A DNA stretch of 64,000 nt from Diatrype stigma (lineage: Eukaryota > Ascomycota > Sordariomycetes > Xylariales > Diatrypaceae): assembly GCA_022225965.2 (NCBI GenBank), contig JAKJXP020000042.1:186001-250000 (forward strand), given 5' to 3'. Under the pieces are notes generated by a model. It was given only the letters and a program-made list of their open reading frames with translations, had not been told where the DNA came from and did not search any database. The first letter of the stretch is position 1, and each line of letters opens with the position of its first letter. This document shows, one piece after another, positions 45,979 to 57,679 of this stretch. The translations under genes were made by a program, and so were the position numbers.

Positions 45979-47578
45979 GTTGGCTGGACGGTTCTTTCTG
46001 CTTTCACGTTGGCGACTTTTTCTTCGCCCGATAGATATATATACCTAAGTAACTCGACTAGAATCTACAGAGCGCAGTTGGCAAGGGCAAGCGCAAGAAC
46101 TTATGGATCCATGTGTTCGAGGAGAACTGGGGCAGACTTCATATATTCCTCCGTCTTAGTTCCATTACTCTCGGGTGATATACTTCCTAGTTACTTGGTT
46201 ACCCTCGGTCTTCTATTTCACCTATCACGCGGCCTGCCGAAACCGGTGTAATAACCCCTCATGTTACATGAAGTCTCGTCGAGTACCTCGTACTTATACT
46301 ATAGTGCTTTTGTCATGGTGGGGATGGGGAAGCCTTGGAAAGCGGATCATGGCTCTGCAGCTGAAGTAGATCTTGGGGTAAAGGGGGAAAGGGGGAGCCA
46401 TAGGAGACTCTAACTACTACCATTAGTAACCTAATCAGGAAATATAGGCATGGTGCAGAACATACCAGCACGACAGAGTGACACTTGACTCTAACGGCGA
46501 TTGTTACCACAAATAGGAAATAGGACAGCCGACCCTGAATATCGGCATCTATCGGCATCCGGCTTACTTCGATCGTCTACGTATCGTTCAAGTACATATC
46601 AGAAGAAGTGAAGACAGGCCAACGTTCCCTTCCAAATCATCTTACCTCCTGCTTCTGGCGGAACAAGCGCGATCTGACAATGAAATTACAAACAACGATG
46701 AGATTACGGGAGTATTGGCATGCACCTCATGCTTGGTAATACGGTCCATCTTCTCTCCGATGTAGTAATGGCCTGGGGATTCGACTGATCGCTGAACCTC
46801 GACCGTCGCAAAAGAAAAAAGACATGCGATGGAACGCAATCGGTCGGCATCCCGCAGCTGGCATGCATTCGATGCAATCGAAACCATAGATCTTGGTCAA
46901 TCGTCCCTATACCCGTGACTACATGTAGGTTTCCTTAACGGAGCTCGCCTCGACATCAAGCATACCAAAACCTCCTTGAAAGACCAGGGGAAGTAAGATT
47001 CGATACTCTGCCTGATACCCAAAGTTCAAGCGGATAGGAGGTTACCCCTCGGACTCTCAGCCACTCTCTAGAAGCCTGGCTGCTCTTGAGGAATGACCAT
47101 GGGCATGACCATGGGCATGACCACGAGCTTGCGACGGTGACATCGGCTTACACGCTTGCAGGATGGAAATCTTTACCAGTGGCCACTACATCAACTGAGT
47201 ACTGTTGGTGGCTGGCGAGTAGCATCTTGGTAAGGTATTCGCCTATACCTCTGCTTTTAAGCGAATGCACCAAGGACCGAGACCCTTATCTAGGGCAGAA
47301 GGCACTCCGTACAAGCATCTTGGCGGCACGTCATCGGTGTGAGCAGGCCATCTGAATGGATTTGTCAAGCTCCTCGCTCGCAATCGATTTGTCTCCCAGA
47401 AGCGTACACGGGTAGACACAGGACTCCTTATTCTCTGGCGATCTGGGCTCCCACTGAACTCCAGAGGGCGGGGGGCTGAGGGGAAGACGGGAAAAAATAA
47501 GATAAGAGAAAAAGTGAGAAAAGAAAAGAAAGAAAGTAAGAAGAGCCTGAAAGCCAAAAGACAAAAACGACAAAAATG
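45979..47578. other. intergenic, 1.6 kb, no gene seen
   Basis: Promoter of the LXR-like SDR, then AT-rich DNA to the tRNA. A 12-bp direct repeat ATGACCATGGGC occurs near 47093-47116. No supported gene. Confidence 0.5.
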
Positions 47579-47670
47579 TACTAGCGCCGCGGATCGAACG
47601 CGGAACCTTCTCGGGGTAGTTTAGAACACATCATGTGAACGAGAAATCATAACCATTAGACCACGCCAGC
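47579..47670 (-). tRNA. tRNA-Val (CAC) with an intron
   Basis: Read on the minus strand from 47670. GCTGGCG pairs with CGCTAGT (two G-T wobbles) to form the acceptor, TGGTCTAATGG is the A box, the anticodon stem is TCTCG/CGAGA, and the loop starts T-T-CAC-A. The T arm is CCGCG-TTCGATC-CGCGG. The extra bases between anticodon and 3' stem form an intron of about 20 nt at the standard position. T-rich DNA follows on the transcribed side (AAAAA in the plus strand at 47572-47576 and 47564-47568), as expected for Pol III termination. Confidence 0.9.
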
Positions 47671-48700
47671 ATCTTTTTTTGCTTTTCGTCATTTGAGGTT
47701 AGTCAGATGACGCAAGATGTAAGAATCGCCGCTTGACAGGGTCTATAGCGCCCAGAACACTAAGTTACATAAGCAGAACATCCATCCGCCCCTAGTCTTA
47801 CTTCAATTTGCTTCACTGACTGACCAATCGACGAAATTGATAGAATACTGGATAATGAGTACTTACTTAGTTAGCTATGGCTTATTCATTAGTTATGGAT
47901 AGATGATAAGGAAAGACCAAGGTATGCATAGACATGTAGACAAGTATGTAGGTGGTAGATTTAGAATCATGACATTTAGTTACAATAGAGCTAGTTATGA
48001 AGCTAGCTAGCTACTTTTCTAGTCCTTCGTTTTGGAGATTTGTTTGTTTGTTTGTTTCGTTTCATTGCTGGTAGGCTGGTTGGTATATAACTAGGCAGGT
48101 AGGTATGCTTTTTTGCAAATCCTTTCCAAGTCGAAAGACAGAAAGAAGAAGATAGAGAGAAAGGAGAAACAGTAATGGCTCTTCGAAGCAAACGTCCGTA
48201 CCCCTGTTTTGATAAGACAGACGTCTAGATAGGTAGATAGGTTAGATCGATCGATAAGCAAAGTATCGCTAGGGAATTTTGAAGAGCAAAACAAAAGAGG
48301 AAGAGACGTGACAACGATGACTAAGTAACAACGGTGATAATTGTGATGATGTAAAATAATGGTGAACGGGAGAAAAAAGGCCTCCCTCCACCCTTCCAGT
48401 CCATAACCCCTGACAACATGAGAGACATATCTGGGAGTATGTATGCAGTAGGTAAAGTAAGTAGACAGGCAAGGTAGGTAGATAGGTAAACAGGTAGTAG
48501 GCAAGACAGACAAGATAGTAAGCTTTTACGCTTCCATGCTTCCATCCATCCTCCTAATCTGGCCCCCATTTCCCTCGTTCCTCTCCCCCTTTCTCTTCCC
48601 TCCTTCATCCCCCCTTCTCACATTCCTTCCACCCCCGCATATATACTACCCTCTGAACTTCCTGCTGTTCCCTTGCATGCCCGGTCGATTCGCTTGGCGA
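47671..48700. other. intergenic, 1 kb, simple repeats
   Basis: Contains a TTTG tetranucleotide run near 48040-48056 and pyrimidine/purine-rich tracts. It should include the 3' UTR of the Syp1 gene at the right end. Open frames here are hydrophobic low-complexity artefacts. Confidence 0.5.
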
Positions 48701-51672
48701 TCATAACGGCAAAGCCTGGTACTTCCCACTGACCAGCCTCCTAACCACCGGGACCTCGACCCACTTCGGCGACGGCGGCGCATCTGTCGTCGCGCCGCTC
48801 TCGGAAGCTACATCCGCGAAAGGATCATCATCCTCGACCTCGCGGTCCTTGCCCTTACTATTGGCGCTCGCCTCCTCAAGCCGGGACACGCTGACAGCGC
48901 CTGTCTCAGTCTCGCTCTCGTGATCGGTGCCGCCGAGCCAATCGGGAAGAGGTGGCGGCGGCGTGAACTCCCACCGCGCCTCAACAATACCCGGCCTCGG
49001 TTCCGCGCCCTGCTCGCCGACGATGCGGCACACGATCTTCTGCCAGTCGGTTGCTGAGGATGGGGTTAGGTCGCCCAACCGCCAGTATACAATGTGCTTG
49101 TCTTTGAGGTGGGTGCCTGAGGGCTTGGTCTGCGCGCCCGAGGCGCGGCCATCGTACGTCGCGAAGAGCACGACGTTATGGAGGACGGTAGCGCCTCCGC
49201 CCGTCGCGGCATACTTGAAGGCCGGGTTGAGCTTGTACGAAAGCAGGAGGCCGAGCTTATCGCCCTGCGGCTTCCAGGCCGTGTTGACGAGCAGCGGGGC
49301 GTACGCCTCGGCCTGGGATGACCCCGCGTCGAGGTGCAGCCTGTAAGAGAATCCGATGCTCGTCTTCTGCAGGTGGGATGGGTCCAGGGTGAATCGGTCT
49401 GGATGCTCCGGAGTCTGGTTCGTGACGAAGATGCGGTTGGGTCCGATGACTTCTAGAGCCGAGAAATTGTTGATACGAACAGGTATTTGACCTACGGATA
49501 TTAGTTTCAATACAGACGCTGTGCGATGGGGAACCTACCAAACGAGAAGGGGGGGTCATTCGAATTATACGAGAAGGCAATCTCGCCGTTCACCTTCACT
49601 GATTTCGCTTGGCCACCTTCGAATGTTGCCGACACAGTCTCGATAACCGAGGAGTTCAGCCCCGGCCCGTGCATATCGGGGTGTTTGGCGTGAGCGACAC
49701 TCCCGAGTGACCCAGCAGACCGAATCGATTGGGTATCCGAAGTCCCGGCGATGCTTGGTTCAGATATTAAACCAGCAACTCCACTGGGCTTAGATGATGA
49801 GGTCGTGGGTAGAGAAGGCGACGGCGGGAAAGGGTTGCCAGGTAGGGGGTTTTCAGACACGGGAGCCGGTACATATATAGTGCTGCGCACATCTCTACGA
49901 CCTCTAACCGTACCCGACTTCCGCGTAGGCATGCCCGCGGCTAGACTAGTGGCGACGCTCGATAAAGCCGCCTTCTTTGCCTCGGGGTCTTCTTCGGCAA
50001 CGGGCTCCTTCTGGATGCTGAGTTTGAAGAGGTGTTCAGCCTCCTCACCAGCTGCCTCCTTTTGGGCTTGAGATATCGGGTCGTGAGACGCTGTTGGTAC
50101 AGTGAACCCCTCCGCGTCCTTCTCCGGTTCCGTCTGACCAGGCGGTGGCCCCGGTGGTGGCGGTACATCAAATATGGCTGCCGCTGATGCATTCCCATTT
50201 ACGCGAGACGAAGAGCTGGTTTTTGGTGGCGCATCGTGAGCCCCATCTGCACCCGTACCGTTGGCACCTTCGTGGCTCAATTTCTCTATAGTGTCTGACA
50301 AGCGTGGTACACCGTCTGCCGAGCCGGGTCTCTCCGTAAGAGAACCTAATCGATGAGTAGAATCACCAAGGTTGGTTGACGACCCTCTGGGTGACATTCC
50401 GTAGGTGCCATGGCTACTCTTGGCATTCCGTCCAAACGGACCTTTCGCAGGAGACAACTGTCCGAAGCCACCGTGTATACTCTGACGCCTTCGACTCAGC
50501 ATAGTACCAATACGGCTGCGAAGCTTGTTATCCGTCGGGCCGTCCCTAGGAACGGAATGTTCGCTTCGAGCATGTTCGCTGCGAGCGTCCTCGGTAGCGG
50601 GCGTAGGCGCGTTGAGACTAGGCGTTCGGGCGGCGTTCGTGCTTGTTCCGCCAGTAGTACTCGATGATTGGCGTATTGGTGGGACAGATCGCTTCTCTAT
50701 CTTCGGTCGGCCGTCTGTCGTCTTGGACACGAACTGTTGGATCTCGCTCGATGTGTGGTAACCCAACAGACTGTTGAGCACTCCTTCGGCATCGGCCTGT
50801 AATTGCTGGGCGTGATCCATTGTAAAGGTCCCGTACTGAGTCAGGGCATCGCGCAACTGGTTCATCCTCGTCTCATCTAGCGCTTGTAGAGACTCGAACA
50901 CGAAAGGAGCTTGCGACTCCCACTGCTGGATAGCCGAGTCAAGTCGCCCAGATGCCAGTTCTACCTTATGAGCACTGGCTTTGGCGCCTCGCTTACTAAG
51001 TTTCTCGGACTTCTCTCGAGCATCTTCCAGTTCCCTAGCCATGTTCTGGAGGTTCCCTTGTATGGTCTGCATATTGTGCACTTCGTTCTTCTGCTGGAAG
51101 GTCCTGAGCGGCGACTCGACTTCCTTCTCGATCTTGGTAGCGAACAGGTGATGTGCCATCGCGGCGGTCTCGGTGGTCTGAACGATCTTGTCCCATTGTG
51201 GCTGGAACGTCCTGGATGAAACGAAAACACCTCGTCAGCTTCGTGGATATGGATAGGACTGATGCTTCGTGATGCGACATACCCAAGTTCTGATTGCGCG
51301 TTGGGAACTCTGAACTGGCCTAGCCTCTTCAGCCCTTGCACGTATTGTTCCTCGACCTTCCGTCGTTCCTGTGCCCGTGTTAGTAGATAGACTCCCCTCT
51401 CACTTCATGCGACAGCTCTTATGTGCCTATGAGCCTGCGGGTTTGTGTCTAGAGGGTTGCGTCATACCTGTAACCAGTCGGCTATTTCGGTGTTGAGCTT
51501 CGTTATGCGCTTAACTCGGTCGCTTAGTATTTGTACAGCTTGGTTTGGTTGCAGGCTGGCCTAGTCATCGTAGAATGTACCCATTAGTCATTGGCGCAAG
51601 TGAAACATTCGGATGAACTTAGCATTGGCATACCAGCATGGCAGGATATTCGGCTCTGGAGAGGTCTTCCAT
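48701..51672 (-). CDS. muniscin-type endocytic F-BAR protein Syp1
   Basis: Five exons (51672-51634, 51560-51468, 51368-51283, 51211-49539, 49491-48701) give 893 aa. The N-terminus (MEDLSRAEYPAML, then QILSDRVKRITKLNTEIADWLQERRKVEEQYVQGLKRL, cited in parts) is an F-BAR domain that continues through a charged helical region to about residue 270. A long disordered Ser/Pro/Thr/Gly-rich middle follows, with PPPPGPPPGQ and several basic patches. The last about 270 residues form a mu-homology domain (INNFSALEVIGPNRIF, VNTAWKPQGDKLGLLLSY). This is the build of yeast Syp1 and animal FCHo, early-arriving adaptors that bend membrane and recruit cargo and Ede1 at endocytic sites, also linked to septin organisation. 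All four junctions restore frame, so the gene is intact. The short first exon of 13 codons is supported by a good start and donor. Confidence 0.92.
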
Positions 51673-53196
51673 GGTGAAGTTATGCCGCAGTTGTACCCAG
51701 GTTCATTCATATAGACATAAAAATCAAGTTACGTGAAAGAAACGGCAAATAGAAGCATGCAAATTGAAATCAAAACAGACCAAAGTCGAAAGCAAGAGGG
51801 GGAAAGGGGCAAAGAGAGATGAGAAGAATACAGAGGCGATATGGAGAAAGGTGAAGAGGTATAAGGTAAAAAGGTGGAAGGTAAGAGGGAAGAGGGAAGA
51901 GGTGGAATCGGTTAACTACGAGTACATGGGAGCTTGAAATCAAGAAGACGAAGGTGAAGGTCTGCGCTGACCGAAAATAATAAAATATCACATCAGGTTA
52001 GGCGTCCAAAGCGTCTAAGCAAGTGTTGTTGTGACTCTTCTGCCAATGCCAATTGGCGGTTGAATAGAAATGCTTATCGTCAAATTGTTGTTTGTCCAGG
52101 CGTTGAAATGACGACGGGATGGAACTCTTTCAGATTAGCCCTCAGATTAACTACTGCTACTGTAGGTAGAGAGCATCATCCTCATCCAGTGGCAGGATAA
52201 CGACAGCCCAGCCCTGGAGCCCTGGAGCCCTGGAGCCCCGACGAGCCCCGACAACATACAAGCCCCAGCAGTGCCAGGCCCAATCAGACCCCAGCAGACC
52301 CAAGCAGGGCCAATCAAACCAAGCAGAGGACGAGCCAGCCTCCAGCCTCTCGCGCTCCTCCCACAATCTGGGCAGCTGGAATCCACAATCTGGCAGTCGC
52401 TCACTGTGAGGTGAGGTCTTGGAGCTTGGCTGGGCCGGTAGCGAGCTAAACCAGGTACGAATTAGTTGGGCTGAAATCATGCCTGTTTTGGCTGTAGTGC
52501 GTTTCTACCTGCCAGCCTGCCTGCAGCAGCAGTCGGCCCAGTCCCCGGCAGTGCAGCTCGAGGTCCTGAGCTTGCCCTGAGCTTCCAATGTTCTGCAACA
52601 GCTTCTCCAACGGCTTCTCTGACAGGTCAGCCAGGGGGACCGCAGCCAGGTCCATACCGGTAACTTCTAAGGTTATATTATACATACCTAGGTGCCTAGG
52701 CAGTACCTACCCAGACTATATCCGCTACCTAAGTATGTATCCACTTGGGAAGAACTCCTCAGAAATGGGCTGATGGATATGGGACCTTCCAACTGCTTTC
52801 AGTCCAGCTTCAACCTGTGGAGTGGTTCACACTAGCCAATGATATAGAATATAGAATAGAATGGCTTCAGACTCGGACTGGAGAGTCTCGCTCTCATCCT
52901 CTGATCGCTACGACAATATCCAAGCTATGTATGTATAAGTCATGCCAAACCACCTCGCTCCAGCTCATACTCATACTTATACGCATGCTCATACTGACTT
53001 ACCATCACGTCTAGAACGGAGGCTCTTAGCGCAGAGAATCGGGGGTCCAATCCCTATCAAAGCGCATTTGCCATAGAAAATGAGGCATACAAGACCTCTA
53101 TATCGCTTGTAAGCTATTTCAGCCGTCGTAGTCATCATAGTGGTTGTGGTTGTGCGGTCAAACTCACATGGCAGGTAGGACCAATACAACGCGGCA
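51673..53196. other. intergenic, 1.5 kb, divergent promoters and a short repeat
   Basis: Upstream of Syp1 (-) and of the kinase (+). At 52212-52235 there are three copies of CCCTGGAG followed by further GAGCCCCGAC repeats. Purine-rich tracts lie near 51780-51900. No gene seen. Confidence 0.55.
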
Positions 53197-54264
53197 TGCC
53201 GAGACGCAGCCGCACGGGAATTTCAGCCTGCCAAGGCAACCCCGGAGGAGGAGGAGGGGGCACCCACAGAAGATGATACCCCGGAGTCACCCGGTATCAC
53301 CATAGGCAGATACCAGAGCTGCCACTATGTGGCCAGTGGTGTTACGGCAGAAGTGTACAGGTGCAAGGCGGTCGCGCTGAAAGTCATAACCGAGAGCCAC
53401 AACATCGAGCCGCACAACCCGCAACGGGAAGCCAAGATACTCGGACTGCTGAGCAAGCCATGCATTCCCTTGCTGGAGACCTTCAGAGACCAGGAACAGC
53501 GCTTCACGCTGGCCTTCCCTTTCATGCCGCTCACCCTCGAGACACTGATCCGGAAAGGGCCGCTCTCTACGTCGAGGATCCGGAGCCACTTCAGAGACCT
53601 CTTCAGCGCCCTGCGCGATATACACGGGAAGGGCATCATCCACAGGGACATCAAACCGTCCGCGGTGCTGCTGGAGTACCCCGACGGCCCCGCCTATCTT
53701 TCTGATTTCGGCACGGCTTGGCATCCCACATGGTCGATTACCACAGAACCCGCCGACGGGAAAATATTGGACATCGGCACGGGCCCCTACCGGGATCCCG
53801 CCGTCTTATTTGGCAACAAGTCCTACGGACCGCCCGTCGACATGTGGGGGGCCGGCGTGATGCTTTCCGAGTGTTGTCGAACCCCGCCCCAGCCGCTTTT
53901 CGAGTCCAGGCCGGTCAGCGAGGACGGAAACCAGCTGGGGCTGATACTCAGCATCTTCAAGACCATCGGTAGCCCCACGCGAGAAACGTGGCCCGAGGCA
54001 CTAGATTTCCTCACGCCCCCCTTTGAGACGTATCGGACCTTTGAAGGGAAGACATGGGACGATCTACTGGCCGGGGTTGATGAGTCTTTTAGAGAGTTAA
54101 TCGTGGGATTGATACAGTATGAAAGTAGTAAAAGGCCTTCTGCCGCTCAGGTACGTGTGTCTGACATCGCGCATTGCAATACATCGGCCTGTCATGCTAA
54201 TACTGCCTAGGCTCTTGAGTTCACGTGTATGAAAACCCCAACAGATGACACCAAAGCCACATAA
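53197..54264 (+). CDS. CDK-like / Csk1-type serine-threonine protein kinase
   Basis: Two exons (53197-54150, 54211-54264) give 335 aa. An acidic lead (ATPEEEEGAPTEDDTPESPG) is followed by a kinase domain. The glycine loop is VASGVTAEVYRC, with fewer glycines than usual; the ATP-binding Lys is in ALKVI (about Lys62), the catalytic loop is HRDIKPSAVLL (Asp near 151), the metal motif SDFG (Asp170), and GTGPYRDPAVLFG occupies the activation-segment end, resembling CDK-type TRWYRAPE with changes. VDMWGAGVMLSEC is subdomain IX. The replaced loop glycines and the activation segment resemble fungal Csk1/Cak1 relatives, which activate other CDKs without being activated themselves. That is a family-level guess. 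The small last exon, ending EFTCMKTPTDDTKAT, follows a TGCTAAT branch site. Confidence 0.83.
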
Positions 54265-54506
54265 CGAGGATCTTTGAATGACAGGTCACTCTGTTTACAT
54301 ATTACAGATGGTCATTCTTAGCTAGTCCAAGATGAACTAGTTGTATATCAAGTCCAAGATAACACCGCAACGATGGCCCTCTTTCATGGAGGCATGTCCT
54401 GATCTGTTGTCTCGGTTTGCTATCGATACTTCATTGCTTCATTTTCGTTGGTATATACAAGAGTTCGCATTGGAGAACAACTATGTGTGCTAAATATGTA
54501 GCTCAG

Positions 54507-55560
54507 CTAGCTTCTCATCTCAGCCAGGAAGCTCAGTTTAGGCAGTATGAAGCTTGACTTGGGCAGTTTCCCACCTGTTGTCCCGACCCAGACGCCCACA
54601 GCTATGGCAGTTCCCAAGATGGTAGTTACTCCTATGATGGCTTTCCTGAGCGCCCTCCGGTATATGGGACCACTATTCCGGTGGGAAACCTCCGGCGGGT
54701 TTCTTCCCGGCCACTCCAGGGATTCCGGTACCGGCACCCCTAACAGGGGGCATATTTCCTCCCAGCCAAACCCGTCCTCGAGGTTCATGACCTTCAACCG
54801 GTTCGGCGGGACAGACTGCTTCACCGTGGCGATGCTGTTGCAGATGTCAGTGCGGGCTAAATTTGAATGGCCCGATATGTCGAGGTGTACGCGGCACGTA
54901 CTATTCATTATGAAACTCCACCAGGATTGTCATCCTCCTCTCCGGCACCCTCTTCCCTTGGTCAGCCGGTCGTCCACCATGGTGACGAATTTGCTCAGCT
55001 CGCGCGCCATTCCGTCGAAGCACTGCACTATCCTCGCGGAGAACCGGCCAACCCTGGATCGCATCGTCCCGATCGTGTTCTCGTAGGACTTCGCCCACTT
55101 ACCGCTCCACCAGCAGGAACCGGGCGTCCGGGTACGCGCTCAGCGTGGACTGGAGCATGAAGAACGGCATCTCGACAATGATCTAGTTATCGTTAAGTTC
55201 GGGTGAGCAACGCGAAGCACCAGCTGGCTTGCTATGGGGAGACCCCCAACGGTCAGGCTTACATCGTAGTCCGCATACCACTTGTCGAAGTCTTTCCGAG
55301 TATCTAGATGGTAACATATCTCATCAGCATACTTGTTCCCATGACTTCTTCTCGAAGCTTCCTCATCCCGCCTGTGTGACGACCATGACCCAGAATATGT
55401 GACCACTCACAAGGCTTCATCTGACCAAGCTCGCCCTGCATGCCATCGTTCATTATCCTAACCCCCGATGGCCCTCCCCTGAACGCTTCTACCATATGGT
55501 AGGCTTTGAAACCCAGGAGATTGCATACTTAGTACAAGGCAAGGGTTCCAGTCCTAAAAA
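54507..55560 (-). pseudogene. broken fungal P-loop sulfotransferase-like gene
   Basis: Pieces of one protein family appear in order on the minus strand: FRTGTLAL (P-loop) near 55558, LGFKAYHMVEAFRGG, TRKDFDKWYADYD up to a donor at 55262, IIVEMPFFMLQS after the acceptor at 55183, FLLVER, WAKSYENTIG, LTKG near 54980, then VPPNRLKVMNLEDGFGWEEICPLLGVP and a C-terminal hydrophobic helix. This is the order of fungal Sulfotransfer_4 proteins. The frame is broken by TAA at 55531-55529 just after the P-loop, by TAA plus a frame change at 55101-55099 after FLLVER, and by a further shift near 54960. The glycines preceding RTGT are also lost. Splice sites around the middle intron are intact, so decay is fairly recent. 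Confidence 0.75.
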
Positions 55561-57679
55561 CCCAGTGCACATGCCGCGTTAGACCGTATTTTTCTAGACC
55601 ATTATCGGAAGGAATGGGCGAGAAACTTGGCAAGCACGCAACTCGTTCGACGGAGCTTGGGCAGGTATATGGTTGCAATTACCTGGGTGCACTAAGCACG
55701 ATGAGCTGTTTCTGCTCGACATGAGCCGGGGTCGGCAGTGAGTCAATACGGCGAGACATAGTGGCGGTTCCTGATTACTTGGTCGACAGTTCAGAGGGAG
55801 AGGAGCGTAGGTGTCGGATGGCGTGGGGAGGACAGATGCATATATAAGTACCCATCCTGACAGCAGACCACCACTCGCCTTGTGGTTACTTGTTTCCACG
55901 TATTGTTTCTCTCTTCCCGTCCCTCCGCATCCTCCAGTCGCGCTACGAAGTCTTAAGACAATGTTTCGTACATACGTATCTCCCGCTGAAAGGATGACCT
56001 AAACATGCACGTATGCGGCGTGCCCAAACAACACAAAATCGGAGTTTGGTCCACACAACGCCATGAAACCCGCTAGAATGCTTTCCTCGACCAGCCGGTG
56101 TGCGGACAGTCACTCGGCCAGCAGATATATCATATGTTGGCACGGATTCGCGCGCGCATGTCGCTGTTGTAAAGCCCAATCTCCAACCTCCGATGGGAAA
56201 TGACAGACTGGTGAGGGACCGCCCCATCTAGAGCAGTCATCAGTGAGATAGAGCATCAGTGAGACGAGAATAGGCAAGCAAGATTCAAGCTCTTGCGTGT
56301 TCGCGTAGTCTGAAGTCGGACTGCAAGCCAGCAAAGCCGTCACTTTCCATGGTCTTATCGACAGAGGATGTTGCAAGACATGAACTCACGTAGGTAACAG
56401 TTCCGGGATGAATGGCGTTTGGGGTCGACGACTGGCCAGACCAGGTGCGCTTGTCTAGACCCCTGCCTTGTGCCTCTTTCCCATCTTCGCGCAGGATGTC
56501 AGAAGTTCCAAGCAAGCAGGCCTGTGGCCCAGTCGGGCGGCACTCGGCAACTATGCGGATCTCGGGCTCCTTTCCGATACCTGTCTATCATCAGGTCCGT
56601 TGCAGTCCGGGTCTAGGCCGACAAAATTAACTTCGGCGCCTCCGCCTCGATCGGCTACCAATTCTTAAGAAACAGCCCGTGCTGTTGCAGCCGATCTGGC
56701 GGTCAGCCTAGCGGTACCTAGTAGTAGCAGTATACAGCGACAGCAAATGATGGTTAGCTACGGCCGTTACGGACTTAAGGTATACCTGGACTACAACCAT
56801 AAAGGGGCGATAGGTCCGATAGCTGCGAGATGGGAAGAACACTATCCGAATCCCGGATTTAGAGCATATTTACACATACAAGTTGGGATTCTTATGTTTC
56901 CAGCTAGATACTCGGTGTTTTTGAGTCTGAAATGGGGTTTTCTGCGAGACCTGTCTTTCTCATGTAGCTTTTATATGAGGCCAGAAGCTTGATGAACGAG
57001 GTGAGCTCCCCAGGGATATACGGAGGGGGGCAAGCAATGTGTCCGCTAATGAGTGTAGGTCGTAGGTATATTCCTAGTAAGCCAAGTAGTCTAGGCTTCA
57101 CTTGAGTGTAGAATATCTACCTTCATGCTTAGACTGCACAACAGGCGCTACACACAAGCTAACATACGTAGACCACGACAGATCACATTTAACATCCGCA
57201 GTATAAGTATGCTCTGCTTATGAGGTCATCAACTCATAAGGTCGTAAACAGTGATATGACAAAAATCTTCTGACGGACGCAAAGTTGCGTTATTGATTTT
57301 ATAGGGTTCTTTCGCAATGGAGGGACACTGAGAAGTAACATGAGTTGAGCTTTTACTCGGCAGAACAACAACATGCATCTAGTCCAAATAAAGGGGTAAT
57401 ACAGATGTATAAGGGGCTGAAGGGGCTCAACCACCTTCCCCGGAGTTTTCATAAACTCCGTTCGACTGGGGTTACTTAGGTAGCTCTATAGACCGCTTAT
57501 GACCATCTCTATCGCATGCCTCTCATGCTAACCCCACCATAGCTTCAGTGAGTTCGTCAACGTCACACTACAGTCTACAACTCGTATCCTTACGCCGTGT
57601 AAGGCCTCTATTGAATCCGATAATTACACACAAAAGCCTGCTCATAGAGACAAGTATCCAAACCTGCTTGTTGCCCGAC
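55561..57679. other. intergenic, 2.1 kb, no gene seen
   Basis: Between the broken sulfotransferase and the gluconokinase-like gene. Several short frames on both strands (for example near 56110-56515) lack motifs or splice support. The right end is the promoter of the next gene. Confidence 0.5.

Noticed and set aside
55515..55570. AGGGTTCCAGTCCT, similar to a tRNA B box
   Set aside because: No A box, anticodon stem or matching acceptor; it lies in the sulfotransferase-like pseudogene.
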